In this document: in pieces, positions 15,879 through 23,532 of the stretch
Layout: each line of letters starts with the position of its first letter
Position numbering within the stretch: the first letter of the stretch is position 1
The notes under the pieces: generated by a model
Database searches by the model: none
What the model saw: the letters and a program-made list of their open reading frames with translations, nothing else
Told to the model about the DNA's origin: nothing
Origin: Planctomycetota bacterium
GTDB lineage: Bacteria > Planctomycetota > UBA1135 > GCA-002748355
Assembly: GCA_020426005.1 (NCBI GenBank)
Contig: JAGQQW010000026.1
Coordinates: 1-35,345 of the forward strand
Direction: 5' to 3'
Length of the DNA: 35,345 bases
Program-made: the position numbers and the translations under genes

Positions 15879-16445
15879 ATGCGTCATGGCGCAAATCGGG
15901 AAACGGTATCGCTTCGAATTCCATGTGCGGCAGACGCCAAGGCTCTGGTCGCGGCGGTGCAGGCTTCGTGTGACCAACTCTCGGTCTGGCTGCCGTGGGC
16001 CACTGCCGACTACGGAGACGACACCGCGATCCAGTGGATTGACGGCGCGTTCGGTGCATCGCACCGCTTCGTGATCGAGACGGGCGGACAGTTGCTCGGT
16101 TGTGGCTTCCTCAGTCGATTCGACCGCTTGCACCGCAGCGCCCATCTTGGCTATTGGGTCCGCACCGATCGCACGCGGCAAGGGTACGCGACAGCGGCGA
16201 CGCGGCTGATGACGCGATTCGCGCTCGGTCCCGGTGCGTTCGAACGCGTCGAGATCCGCGTTGCCGTCGGCAATCTCGCAAGTCGACGTGTGGCCGAGAA
16301 GTCCGGAGCCACGTTCGAAGGAATCGCGCGAAACGGATTCTGCCTTCACGGCGTGATGCACGACGTTTGCGTGTTCAGCTTCGTTCGTGGAGATGCGATT
16401 CCCAATGCTCCCAGGTCGTTCCTCTCCGTTCGCGAAGGTTCGTGA
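15879..16445 (+). CDS. GNAT N-acetyltransferase, RimJ/RimL type, copy 1
   Basis: The protein has 188 residues from ATG 15879, preceded by AGGAGG at a spacing of four. The GNAT fold is clear: VSLRIPCAADAKALVAAVQAS at the N-terminus, AHLGYWVRTDRTRQGYATAAT with the acetyl-CoA binding R-x-x-G-x-A type motif (RQGYATA), VEIRVAVGNLASRRVAEKSGA with the second family block, and GVMHDVCVFSF at the end. These proteins acetylate amino groups of proteins or small molecules; RimJ/RimL relatives act on ribosomal protein N-termini, but the substrate here is unknown. The protein is strongly similar to the 18290-18811 product. Its stop lies three bases from the stop of the convergent 16449-18104 gene. Confidence 0.88.
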   Translation: MRHGANRETVSLRIPCAADAKALVAAVQASCDQLSVWLPWATADYGDDTAIQWIDGAFGASHRFVIETGGQLLGCGFLSRFDRLHRSAHLGYWVRTDRTRQGYATAATRLMTRFALGPGAFERVEIRVAVGNLASRRVAEKSGATFEGIARNGFCLHGVMHDVCVFSFVRGDAIPNAPRSFLSVREGS

Positions 16446-16448
16446 GTC

Positions 16449-18104
16449 TCAACGAGGTTCGTCCTTGCGGTGTGCCTGCTCACGGACGACTCGCTGCAGT
16501 TTCGTGACCGGAAGTTCGATCGTCAGTTCGCGGGATTGGTCGATTCGAATGCTCTGACGAAACGGGAGCGGGATTGTCCGGGTATCCGAAAAATTGGGAC
16601 TCGGCGAGTACACCAACGCGAAGTGCCATGCACCGGTACAAGGGATGTCCATGACTCGAGGTTCCGTCTTGCTCAGACGCGTGACGTTGGTCCACACCGT
16701 TCGTCGGAGCTTCGAAAACCGGTTGTGGCAGTACTCGTGTTGCGTGAACAATCGTGGCGCCCATGCGGGAGATACCGACGATGGGCTCGCGACCACGTAG
16801 AGGTTCTCGAGGATCTCCGAGTCGATCTTTTGTGTTTCGTCGACACGGACCGTGATCTCGTGAGGCGACTCGAGCTGAACGTCGAGATCTTGGTGGACGT
16901 CAGTAAAGAGACGGGATCCAAAGAAACGTGCCGCGACCAAGAGCGAGGCGCCAGACTTCGGTACGACTACGGTCGCAATGCCGGTTTTCCCAGTCTTGCG
17001 TCCACTCCAAGCGAGCGAGGCTCTGCCTGCTCGGACATGCTCCACGAGCGCGTTGACGGGCTTGCCATTGGGATCCGTAACCCGGACTCGTATGCTCCGT
17101 AGCTGGTCGCGGAGATCGATGGGGGCGAGCTCGACGGTTTGACCCGCAGCGACGGCAATCCCGGATTGGCGATGCAGGGATCGATCCGAACCCGCCATGT
17201 GAACGTCGAGGGCGTAGCTGCCTGCAAGCAAGTCGTCGAACTCCGTGCACTCCGACCCCGATATCGACGCGGTTTTGGTTCGCAGCGCACGATGCGTGCC
17301 TGCCTCGGGTGACAAGGTCATCTCGTATCGGACGATCCGCGCGTTCGACAACCCGACGACAGGGGCCCGAACGGTTCCTGCCCGCGGCAGGAGGACCGTC
17401 TCTTCGGCGTCACGCCTCCACGGATAGCGAAGGCGCGCCACGAGTTCTCGAGGCTCGGAGCAACCGAATTCCGAGTGCGGCAAGAGGTCGAGCAAGAAGC
17501 GCGACCGCGCGTCGAGCTTGGTCGCGGTCGAAGGCTGCGATGCCCAGAATCGACCCGTCACGGGGTCATAGCCCCAGTCGAACGGCGTTCGTGTCTCTCG
17601 CAGAGACTCAGAATCTTGCGCGGCCCAAACGCGCAACCCAAACGATCGAAGGGGCTGGCCTTGAACGTCGAGGACTCTGCCGCGAAACATCGGCGCGTCG
17701 CCCGGTGGTACGAAGCGCGAACGCCACGGTCGGATCTGACCTGCTTCGATTGAGCCACGGAACTGGGTCCAATGCCAGCGCTCTGGATGCTCGAGGAACT
17801 CCTCGAACTGTGCGAGCGATCCGAGACCGACGACGAAGAACACCGCTGTTCGCGCTGCATCGTCGCGGATCGGTGAAAGCTCGACGTCGAGCCCGTTCGC
17901 GCCAAGCTTCAAGATGCGAAACGTCGACGCGTGGCCGTGACTGCGCTCGATGATCGCGACGTCGCTGCCTCGCGGGACGCTGTTCCCCAGCTGTTCGAAA
18001 TGGAGCTTCGGTGGTTCAGGCTCCCGGTCTTGAGCCATGACGGTGGCCCCATGCGTCGAGAGAAGGAGCGACAGCGCCCCGATCAGCTTCGAGAATGCCA
18101 GCAT
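16449..18104 (-). CDS. Secreted protein with regulatory-like beta domains, copy 2
   Basis: The protein has 551 residues with a signal peptide (MLAFSKLIGALSLLLSTHG, cleavage probably after TVMA). It is homologous to the 14062-15726 product throughout, sharing VPRGSDVAIIERS, VFFVVGLGSLAQFEEFLEHPERW, FRGRVLDVQGQPLRSFGLRVW, FDWGYDPVTGRFWA, LLPHSEF, IDLRDQLRSIRVRVTDPNGKPVNALV, VVPKSGASLLVA, and SRELTIELPV.KLQR near the end. Transthyretin-like segments occur around residues 143-162 and 340-360. No catalytic motif is visible. It is divergent from the GNAT gene at 18290, and the intervening 185 bases contain a strong inverted repeat. Unlike copy 1 it has no YceK-like gene downstream. Confidence 0.8.
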   Translation of the reverse strand: MLAFSKLIGALSLLLSTHGATVMAQDREPEPPKLHFEQLGNSVPRGSDVAIIERSHGHASTFRILKLGANGLDVELSPIRDDAARTAVFFVVGLGSLAQFEEFLEHPERWHWTQFRGSIEAGQIRPWRSRFVPPGDAPMFRGRVLDVQGQPLRSFGLRVWAAQDSESLRETRTPFDWGYDPVTGRFWASQPSTATKLDARSRFLLDLLPHSEFGCSEPRELVARLRYPWRRDAEETVLLPRAGTVRAPVVGLSNARIVRYEMTLSPEAGTHRALRTKTASISGSECTEFDDLLAGSYALDVHMAGSDRSLHRQSGIAVAAGQTVELAPIDLRDQLRSIRVRVTDPNGKPVNALVEHVRAGRASLAWSGRKTGKTGIATVVVPKSGASLLVAARFFGSRLFTDVHQDLDVQLESPHEITVRVDETQKIDSEILENLYVVASPSSVSPAWAPRLFTQHEYCHNRFSKLRRTVWTNVTRLSKTEPRVMDIPCTGAWHFALVYSPSPNFSDTRTIPLPFRQSIRIDQSRELTIELPVTKLQRVVREQAHRKDEPR

Positions 18105-18154
18105 GAGTCACGACCTCGTTGCAACGGCCAGTAGCGTAGCGACGTGATCGAGCC

Positions 18155-18174
18155 CCCGAGTCGGACGACTCGGG
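18155..18174. promoter_or_regulatory. Perfect inverted repeat in a divergent promoter region
   Basis: CCCGAGTCG and CGACTCGGG flank a two-base centre, 20 bases in all, about 50 bases before the 16449-18104 start and 115 bases before the GNAT start at 18290. It could be an operator for a dimeric regulator of both genes or an RNA hairpin. No equivalent was found in the 15727-15878 region of the other module copy. Confidence 0.4.
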
Positions 18175-18289
18175 TATGTTTGCCGACGACGTCCGCGAGC
18201 AGTGCGTATCGCGTTCGCGCGTCGGTGCATGGCAGGCTGCGAACGACCGCTACTGCCTCGGAGTGGTTCGATTGTGGCACTCTGTTCGC

Positions 18290-18811
18290 ATGACTGCCGA
18301 GATCCCAACCGTCTCCTTGCGAGCACCTCGCACCGAAGACGCGTCGATCGTCGTCGCTGCCGTGCACGCGTCGATCGATGACCTTTCGACGTGGATGCCG
18401 TGGGCGACCTGTGACTACGACCTCGGTGCCGCACACGCTTGGATCGCGGGGGAGTTCGGCGACCTGCATCGTTTCGTGATCGAGGTCGAAGGCGTCTTCG
18501 TCGGTTGTTGTGGCTTGAACCAGATCGACACGATCCACCGCCGCGCGAACCTCGGCTACTGGGTGTGTACGGAGCACCACGGGCGTGGTTACGCGACCGC
18601 AGCGACGAAGCTGCTCGCGCGCTTCGCGCTCGGACTCGGCGATTTCGAGCGCGTCGAGATCGTGGCCGCGGTCGAGAACGTCGCGAGTCGACGCGTCGCG
18701 GAGAAGGCCGGCGCAATCTTCGAAGGGATCGCACGGCGCCGTATTCGGCAGAACGGCGTGATGCACGATGCGTGCGTGTTCAGCTTCGTCCGCGGGGACG
18801 TCGTCGCGTAG
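18290..18811 (+). CDS. GNAT N-acetyltransferase, RimJ/RimL type, copy 2
   Basis: The protein has 173 residues from ATG 18290 (MTAEIPTVSLRAP), chosen because it aligns with the beginning of the paralog; the frame stays open further upstream without similarity. Conserved GNAT blocks are ANLGYWVCTEHHGRGYATAAT, with GRGYATA as the acetyl-CoA loop, VEIVAAVENVASRRVAEKAGA, and GVMHDACVFSFVRGD. It is very similar to the 15879-16445 protein, including the WMPWAT and HRFVIE segments. The target is unknown. It converges on the 18840-20687 gene, where GCTAGC repeats inverted at 18823-18828 and 18839-18844 could form a weak terminator hairpin. Confidence 0.88.
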   Translation: MTAEIPTVSLRAPRTEDASIVVAAVHASIDDLSTWMPWATCDYDLGAAHAWIAGEFGDLHRFVIEVEGVFVGCCGLNQIDTIHRRANLGYWVCTEHHGRGYATAATKLLARFALGLGDFERVEIVAAVENVASRRVAEKAGAIFEGIARRRIRQNGVMHDACVFSFVRGDVVA

Positions 18812-18839
18812 GACGCGTGCTTGCTAGCATCGCTACGCG

Positions 18840-20687
18840 CTAGCCGTCTTTCGGCAGCGCGATCTGCAAGTCCTTTGGCGTGTCGCTGCGGAGGTCGATC
18901 TCGAGGGGCATCGAGTACCGATTGCCGAGGTAGGCGCTGACCAAGCATGCATCGCACGCGGCAGGGATCCAAAGTCGGAAGTGACCGGTCGCGTCGCTAC
19001 GTGCGACGTGGGCCATCGACTCGACGACGTGCCGCCAGCCGTAGCGATACTCGGTGTCCTTGCAGCGCCAGTTCACGACAGCGGACTCGATCGGATTTGC
19101 TTCGTTGTCGACGACCTTGCCCTCGACCACGTGTGGAGGGCTCAGGTTGCAGCGCAGCTCTCTACGGAGAGACGTGGTGACCTTGCTGAGGTCCAAGTTC
19201 GAGACATGAGTCTCGCCCTCGGCCGCGACACCGAGGATCCAGTGTTTGGGCGGCAGAAGGATGCTGAGACGACCGCGGCTGTCGGTGATCGCCGGTTCGG
19301 GCAGGCCGGTTCGATTGCCGCTTCTCGTCTCCGCGACGTTGAGATAGAGGCGCGCAAAGCGAGCCGGCCGACGGTCGGATGTGATCGCGACGACGTCGAT
19401 GCGTGACCATTCCGCGAGGCAGGCAGTGCCAAGATCGATGCGAAGTGCCGGGTCCTTCGAAACCGACTGGAAGACGAGCGGCACGTATGGGTAGAGCGGC
19501 GACTCTTGCGAAGCTCCTCGCGTCGCGACGTCGAGGCGTTCGAGTTCGTCCGTGCGTAGAGCCGCGAACAGCGAGAACTGGTGAGGACTCCCCAAGTCTT
19601 CGCTGTATCCAGGGCGTGGGAGTCGAAAGCTCCCATCGTCCTTCGTCGCGACCGTGCGTTCCCAGCCGCCGACATAACCATTCTCGAACACACCGGGAGC
19701 CGCGAAGATCAGCGGAGTTCGGTTCGCCGCGACGCCCTTCGTCAGAAGGAGTCGACCACGGATCGCTTCCGCCTTCGCAAGCCGAAGGTCGACCTCGGCA
19801 ATCGGACGACCAGCGTCGTCGCGCGTGCCGGCTTCGACGCTCGCGAGTTCGCGATACCCAGCTGCGTGCACGAAGACTGCTTGTCCATAGCTGCGGGGAC
19901 CCGCGTCGCGAACGACGCACGTTCCGTCCGCGTCGGTGATCCCGACCTCGCGCCAGCGTCGATCGACGTCGTCGAGCCGTAGCAACGTCGCATGCGCGAT
20001 CGGCGAACCGTCGTCCCGATCGACGATGCGATAACGAACAGAGAGCGGGTTCAGCAGCGTGACCGACTTCGTCGGAAGCGGCGTTTGTGGAAGCGCGTCA
20101 CAGCCCGTCGCATCCACGATCTTCAGGAATGTGCGCCCGGGCGGCAACACGGGCACGTCGAAGCTGTCCTCGTCGTCCAGTCGCAGTGGACCCGTGGCAA
20201 TGGCGTTCGTGCCGAGCACCACGATGTGATACCGCAGTTCCGCCTCGTTGCGCCACGCATCGAAGCCTTCGACGCGAATCTTCGACGCGACGATCGGAGC
20301 CTGTTCGTGCAGACGAATGGCTGCACCGGCACGAGCGCTGCGCACGAGATCGGTGATGCGAGCGCCCGTCGCGGTCTTCGTGCTCGCCCATACGGAGTAT
20401 CTGCGTCCCGCATGAACTTGCACGCGAAAGCGTCCATCTTCGTTCGCCGGAATTGCGAGCACGTCCTCGCTCGCATCGACGCGCCACGGCGGACCGATCG
20501 ACACGACGTGCACCGTTGCGTCCGTCCACGTCGTGCCCTCGCGCGGCGTGATGCGGCCGAAGAGAGGGACGCGTGTGGAGTCGCGAGGCTCTTGCGTATG
20601 GCATGGCTCAGCAGTGGCGAGCGCGAGCATCCCTGAGATGTGGGCCACCCAGGTGAGCGCGTGGTGGCATCGTGCATGCGAGATCAT
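18840..20687 (-). CDS. Secreted protein with carboxypeptidase-regulatory-like domains
   Basis: The protein has 615 residues with an N-terminal hydrophobic segment (ALTWVAHISGMLALATAEPC), read as a signal peptide. Several transthyretin/carboxypeptidase-regulatory-like segments are visible: VRYRIVDRDDGSPIAHATL...GITDADGTCVV, AITDSRGRLSILLPP, and VEGKVVDNEANPIESAVVNW...ARSDATGHFRLWIP. These 'v.G.V.d..g.pi..a.V ... t.d..G.f.l' patterns form beta-sandwich modules common in surface proteins. It is only distantly like the two module proteins upstream and lacks their HPERW and GSDVA blocks. No catalytic residues are recognised. It is divergent from the DUF4261 gene at 20864. Confidence 0.78.
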   Translation of the reverse strand: MISHARCHHALTWVAHISGMLALATAEPCHTQEPRDSTRVPLFGRITPREGTTWTDATVHVVSIGPPWRVDASEDVLAIPANEDGRFRVQVHAGRRYSVWASTKTATGARITDLVRSARAGAAIRLHEQAPIVASKIRVEGFDAWRNEAELRYHIVVLGTNAIATGPLRLDDEDSFDVPVLPPGRTFLKIVDATGCDALPQTPLPTKSVTLLNPLSVRYRIVDRDDGSPIAHATLLRLDDVDRRWREVGITDADGTCVVRDAGPRSYGQAVFVHAAGYRELASVEAGTRDDAGRPIAEVDLRLAKAEAIRGRLLLTKGVAANRTPLIFAAPGVFENGYVGGWERTVATKDDGSFRLPRPGYSEDLGSPHQFSLFAALRTDELERLDVATRGASQESPLYPYVPLVFQSVSKDPALRIDLGTACLAEWSRIDVVAITSDRRPARFARLYLNVAETRSGNRTGLPEPAITDSRGRLSILLPPKHWILGVAAEGETHVSNLDLSKVTTSLRRELRCNLSPPHVVEGKVVDNEANPIESAVVNWRCKDTEYRYGWRHVVESMAHVARSDATGHFRLWIPAACDACLVSAYLGNRYSMPLEIDLRSDTPKDLQIALPKDG

Positions 20688-20749
20688 GATCGCTGAGCAT
20701 AGGCGACCGCCGAAGTCGCGCGTGAAAGCCTGGCCATCCGTCGCACTGG

Positions 20750-20770
20750 GGCCGGCGCACCTCGCCGGCC
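20750..20770. promoter_or_regulatory. Strong hairpin between divergent genes
   Basis: GGCCGGCG / CGCCGGCC, eight perfect pairs around a five-base loop, lies 63 bases before the start of the 18840-20687 gene and 94 bases before the 20864 ATG. It may be an operator or a leader hairpin. It cannot terminate a gene here because both neighbours point away. Confidence 0.35.
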
Positions 20771-20863
20771 GGAACGCACTCGCATCGATCCCGATGGTCG
20801 CCTGATAGCGGAGAACCCCGCATTTCGAAGTCGGATCTCAGGATGGCTCGTAGGATGCGGGCG

Positions 20864-21607
20864 ATGGCCGATGACGTTTCACTCTCTTTCGTGCTGCTCA
20901 GCGAAGCTGCGCTTCCCGATGTCGACCTGCTCGTGTCCGCCGCCGCCGCGTTGGGAGAGTCGGTCACGGCCGACTCTGGCTCTGAGCGCGAGATCTCATC
21001 GTTCGATCTCGATGGCGGCGGAAGTCTGCTCATCATGCTCGTTGATTTCCCGCATCCCGACGCGGCGCGGATGCGCAAAGGGTTGGCTTCACCGAGCGAC
21101 GAGGAGATCGACCAAATGGTCGCGCACTACATCGTGACAGCGACCGGGCTGAGCGAGGATGCATTCGAGCGCGACGTTCGCCTCGCGAAGCTCACGGCGG
21201 CCATACTACGATCGAGTCCGGCGATCGCGGCGATGCTCGGCAAGGGTGTCGTATTCCACAAGGCGGAGTTCTTCGCCAATGCAGTCGAGTCGTCCTCGGA
21301 TTGTCCACTCTTGGTCTGTGTCGACGTGACGTTTGCATCGGAAGGAGACGAGCGGATTTCGATGTTGACCCATGGGCTCGTTCGGTACGGCCGAGAGGAG
21401 TTCTATGTCACGGCATCGCGGCATGGGAAGGGGGGCGTCGACTTCATCCTGAACATGGCGTCTTGGATGCTCCAGGATCGTGAGAAGCACTTGCCGACAG
21501 GGGATACGGTGGGACGCACTGCTGAGGAGAAGATCGTCGTCCAACGCGTGCCGAACCCGACTGGTGACGGGCCAGAAGTCATTCGCCTCGACCTCGACGC
21601 TGGATGA
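20864..21607 (+). CDS. DUF4261-type protein, unknown function
   Basis: The protein has 247 residues from ATG 20864 (MADDVSLSFVLLSEAALPD); ATGs at 20843 and 20858 are alternatives. The start with a 'fvLLse..lPd...l' strand, the 'iMLVDFPHPD' block and the C-terminal 'GREEFYVTASRHG...DFILNMASWMLQDREKHLPTGDTVG.TAEEKIVVQ' block fit the DUF4261 pattern, in which a C-terminal domain ends with 'dGeTiG'. Family membership is my reading of this pattern. No signal peptide or membrane helix is present, so it is probably cytoplasmic. DUF4261 proteins have no established function. Confidence 0.72.
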   Translation: MADDVSLSFVLLSEAALPDVDLLVSAAAALGESVTADSGSEREISSFDLDGGGSLLIMLVDFPHPDAARMRKGLASPSDEEIDQMVAHYIVTATGLSEDAFERDVRLAKLTAAILRSSPAIAAMLGKGVVFHKAEFFANAVESSSDCPLLVCVDVTFASEGDERISMLTHGLVRYGREEFYVTASRHGKGGVDFILNMASWMLQDREKHLPTGDTVGRTAEEKIVVQRVPNPTGDGPEVIRLDLDAG

Positions 21608-21704
21608 TCCGTCCTGATTCCGAATCGTTCAGCCGTCGACGGTCAGCGATCCGCGAATCACATCGCCCCTTGTGCTCTGCACGTCGGGTCTCTGTCATGG
21701 CCCC

Positions 21705-23411
21705 ATGGTTGTTGCCCGTATTGCCTTCGTCTGTTCGCTCTTCGCGATTGTGTCGTTTGCCGCCGCCCAGAACGGCGACCACGACCGCGCCCTCGAAGCG
21801 CGCATCACGCGCATCCGTGCCGACGAACAAGCCCTCGAGCGCCGCTATGACGTGCCGTTCAGCGAACGGCGCATGCGGCGCTTCGAAGAGTTCTTCGACA
21901 GCGAGTTGCAAGAACTCGCCGCACTCGACTACGACGCGTTCGGCGTGTCGGGGCGCGTCGATTGGCATGCACTCCATTCCGAACTCGTGCATCGACGCGA
22001 TCTGCTGCGGCTCGAGGACAAGCAGGTGCGGGAAGTGCTCGATGCGCTGCCATGTCTCGATGACCTCGTGCCGCTCTTCGAAGCGCGCGAAGACGTCTTG
22101 CCCGTCCATGCCAAGGACGTCGCCGCGCGCATCGATACGTTCGCGCTCGACGTGACGGCGGCGTCGGCGATCGCGGCGACGCTGCAGTCGTTGCCACAGA
22201 CCGTGCGTGCACGCGCAGCGCGCCTGACCGAGAGAACGTCGCGAACACTGGGCGAGTACTACCGCTTCCGCGCGGGCTACGACCCGCAGTTTTCGTGGTG
22301 GGTGGCGAAGCCGTACGAGACCGCGGCCGGTGCGCTGCGCGGGCTCGCGGGCACGCTGCGGTCCACGAGCGATCGCACGGGAGGCGGTGATCCGACTCTG
22401 ATCGGTGACCCGATCGGCGACGAAGCTCTGACGCAGGCGTTGCGCCATGCGTGGATCCCGTACACCGCGAGCGAACTCATCGAGATCGCGCGGCGCGAGT
22501 TCGCGATCGTGCAGGATCTGCGGACCAAGGCCGCCAAGGCGCTCGGCTTCGACGACTGGCGCGAAGCGCAGGAGAAGGTCAAGGACAGCTACGTCGATCC
22601 CGGCGAACAGCCCGAGCTCATTCGTTCGCTCGCGAACGAGGCGATCGAGTGGGTCACGTCACGCGATCTCGTGACGGTTCCGCCGCTCGCTCGCGAGACG
22701 TGGCGCATGACGATGTTGTCGCCCGAACGTCAGCTCGTGAGTCCGTACTTCCTCGGTGGTGAAGTGATCCAGGTCAGCTATCCGACCGACACGATGGACC
22801 ACGCGCACAAGCTGATGAGCATGCGCGGCAACAACCCCGCCTTCTCGCGCGCGACGGTGCAGCACGAACTCATCCCCGGGCATCACCTGCAACAGTTCAT
22901 GAACGCGCGCTACAAGCCGTATCGCTCGATGTTCGGCACGCCGTTCTGGATCGAGGGTTGGTGCCTGTGGTGGGAGTTGCACCTCTTCGACCTCGGCTTC
23001 CCGAAGACGAAGGAAGACGAGATCGGGATGCTCTTCTGGCGCGCGCATCGTTGTGCGCGCATCGTGTTCTCGCTCGAGTTCCAGCTCGGCAATTGGGACG
23101 CTCAGAAGTGCATCGACTTCCTCGTTGCCGAAGTCGGACACGAGCGGCGCAACGCGACGGCCGAAGTGCGCCGTTCGATCGGCGGTGCGTACGGCCCGCT
23201 CTATCAGGCTGCGTACCTACTCGGCGGCTTGCAGTTTCGCGCGCTGCACGAAGAGCTCTGCAAGCCCGGCAACGAGGGTGCGTGGAGTGATCGCGACTTC
23301 CACGACCGCATCCTGCGCGAGAACACGCTGCCGATCGAACTGCTGAGGGCGATCCTCACGGGCGCCAAGCTCGAGAAGTCGGCGAAGCCGACCTGGCGCT
23401 TCGCCGGTTGA
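21705..23411 (+). CDS. DUF885 family zinc-peptidase-like hydrolase, exported
   Basis: The protein has 568 residues from ATG 21705, chosen because it opens a clean signal peptide (MVVARIAFVCSLFAIVSFAA, cleavage after AAA or AQ). Upstream ATG 21672 only adds polar residues. The metal motif HELIPGHH at residues 387-394 is the DUF885 hallmark (HExxPGHH, gluzincin-like), followed by WIEGWCLWWE, whose Glu residues are candidates for the third ligand. The N-terminal half is helical (RRFEEFFDSELQELAALD, RLTERTSRTLGEYYRF), as in the family. DUF885 members are thought to be secreted peptidases; the substrate is unknown. Length is typical for the family. Confidence 0.88.
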   Translation: MVVARIAFVCSLFAIVSFAAAQNGDHDRALEARITRIRADEQALERRYDVPFSERRMRRFEEFFDSELQELAALDYDAFGVSGRVDWHALHSELVHRRDLLRLEDKQVREVLDALPCLDDLVPLFEAREDVLPVHAKDVAARIDTFALDVTAASAIAATLQSLPQTVRARAARLTERTSRTLGEYYRFRAGYDPQFSWWVAKPYETAAGALRGLAGTLRSTSDRTGGGDPTLIGDPIGDEALTQALRHAWIPYTASELIEIARREFAIVQDLRTKAAKALGFDDWREAQEKVKDSYVDPGEQPELIRSLANEAIEWVTSRDLVTVPPLARETWRMTMLSPERQLVSPYFLGGEVIQVSYPTDTMDHAHKLMSMRGNNPAFSRATVQHELIPGHHLQQFMNARYKPYRSMFGTPFWIEGWCLWWELHLFDLGFPKTKEDEIGMLFWRAHRCARIVFSLEFQLGNWDAQKCIDFLVAEVGHERRNATAEVRRSIGGAYGPLYQAAYLLGGLQFRALHEELCKPGNEGAWSDRDFHDRILRENTLPIELLRAILTGAKLEKSAKPTWRFAG

Positions 23412-23499
23412 TGGTCCGTCAGCTGCGGCGTTGACGGGGGCCGAAGCGTGCATTGCGCGTCGCAAGTTGACGGACAGACAGCGGCATGAGGAGACGGGC

Positions 23500-23524
23500 G
23501 GTTGCGCTGCGTCGCGACGCAACC
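23500..23524. terminator. Hairpin between two convergent genes
   Basis: GGTTGCG (23500-23506) and CGCAACC (23518-23524) pair around an 11-base loop, and an overlapping perfect 14-base palindrome, TGCGTCGCGACGCA (23508-23521), offers a competing stem. It sits between the stops at 23411 and 23533, where a bidirectional terminator is expected, but no T-run is present on either side. Confidence 0.35.
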
Positions 23525-23532
23525 CTCGCTGT

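Larger units (their letters stand above)
14062..16445. repeat. Tandem duplicated divergent module, copy 1
   Basis: This is a secreted-protein gene (minus) and a GNAT gene (plus) in divergent orientation. The same two-gene arrangement recurs directly alongside at 16449-18811 with both proteins homologous to their counterparts. The copies have diverged well beyond DNA identity, so this is an old duplication. Confidence 0.75.
16449..18811. repeat. Tandem duplicated divergent module, copy 2
   Basis: This is the second copy of the secreted-protein plus GNAT arrangement, in the same orientation as copy 1 and separated from it by only three bases between gene ends. Confidence 0.75.
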
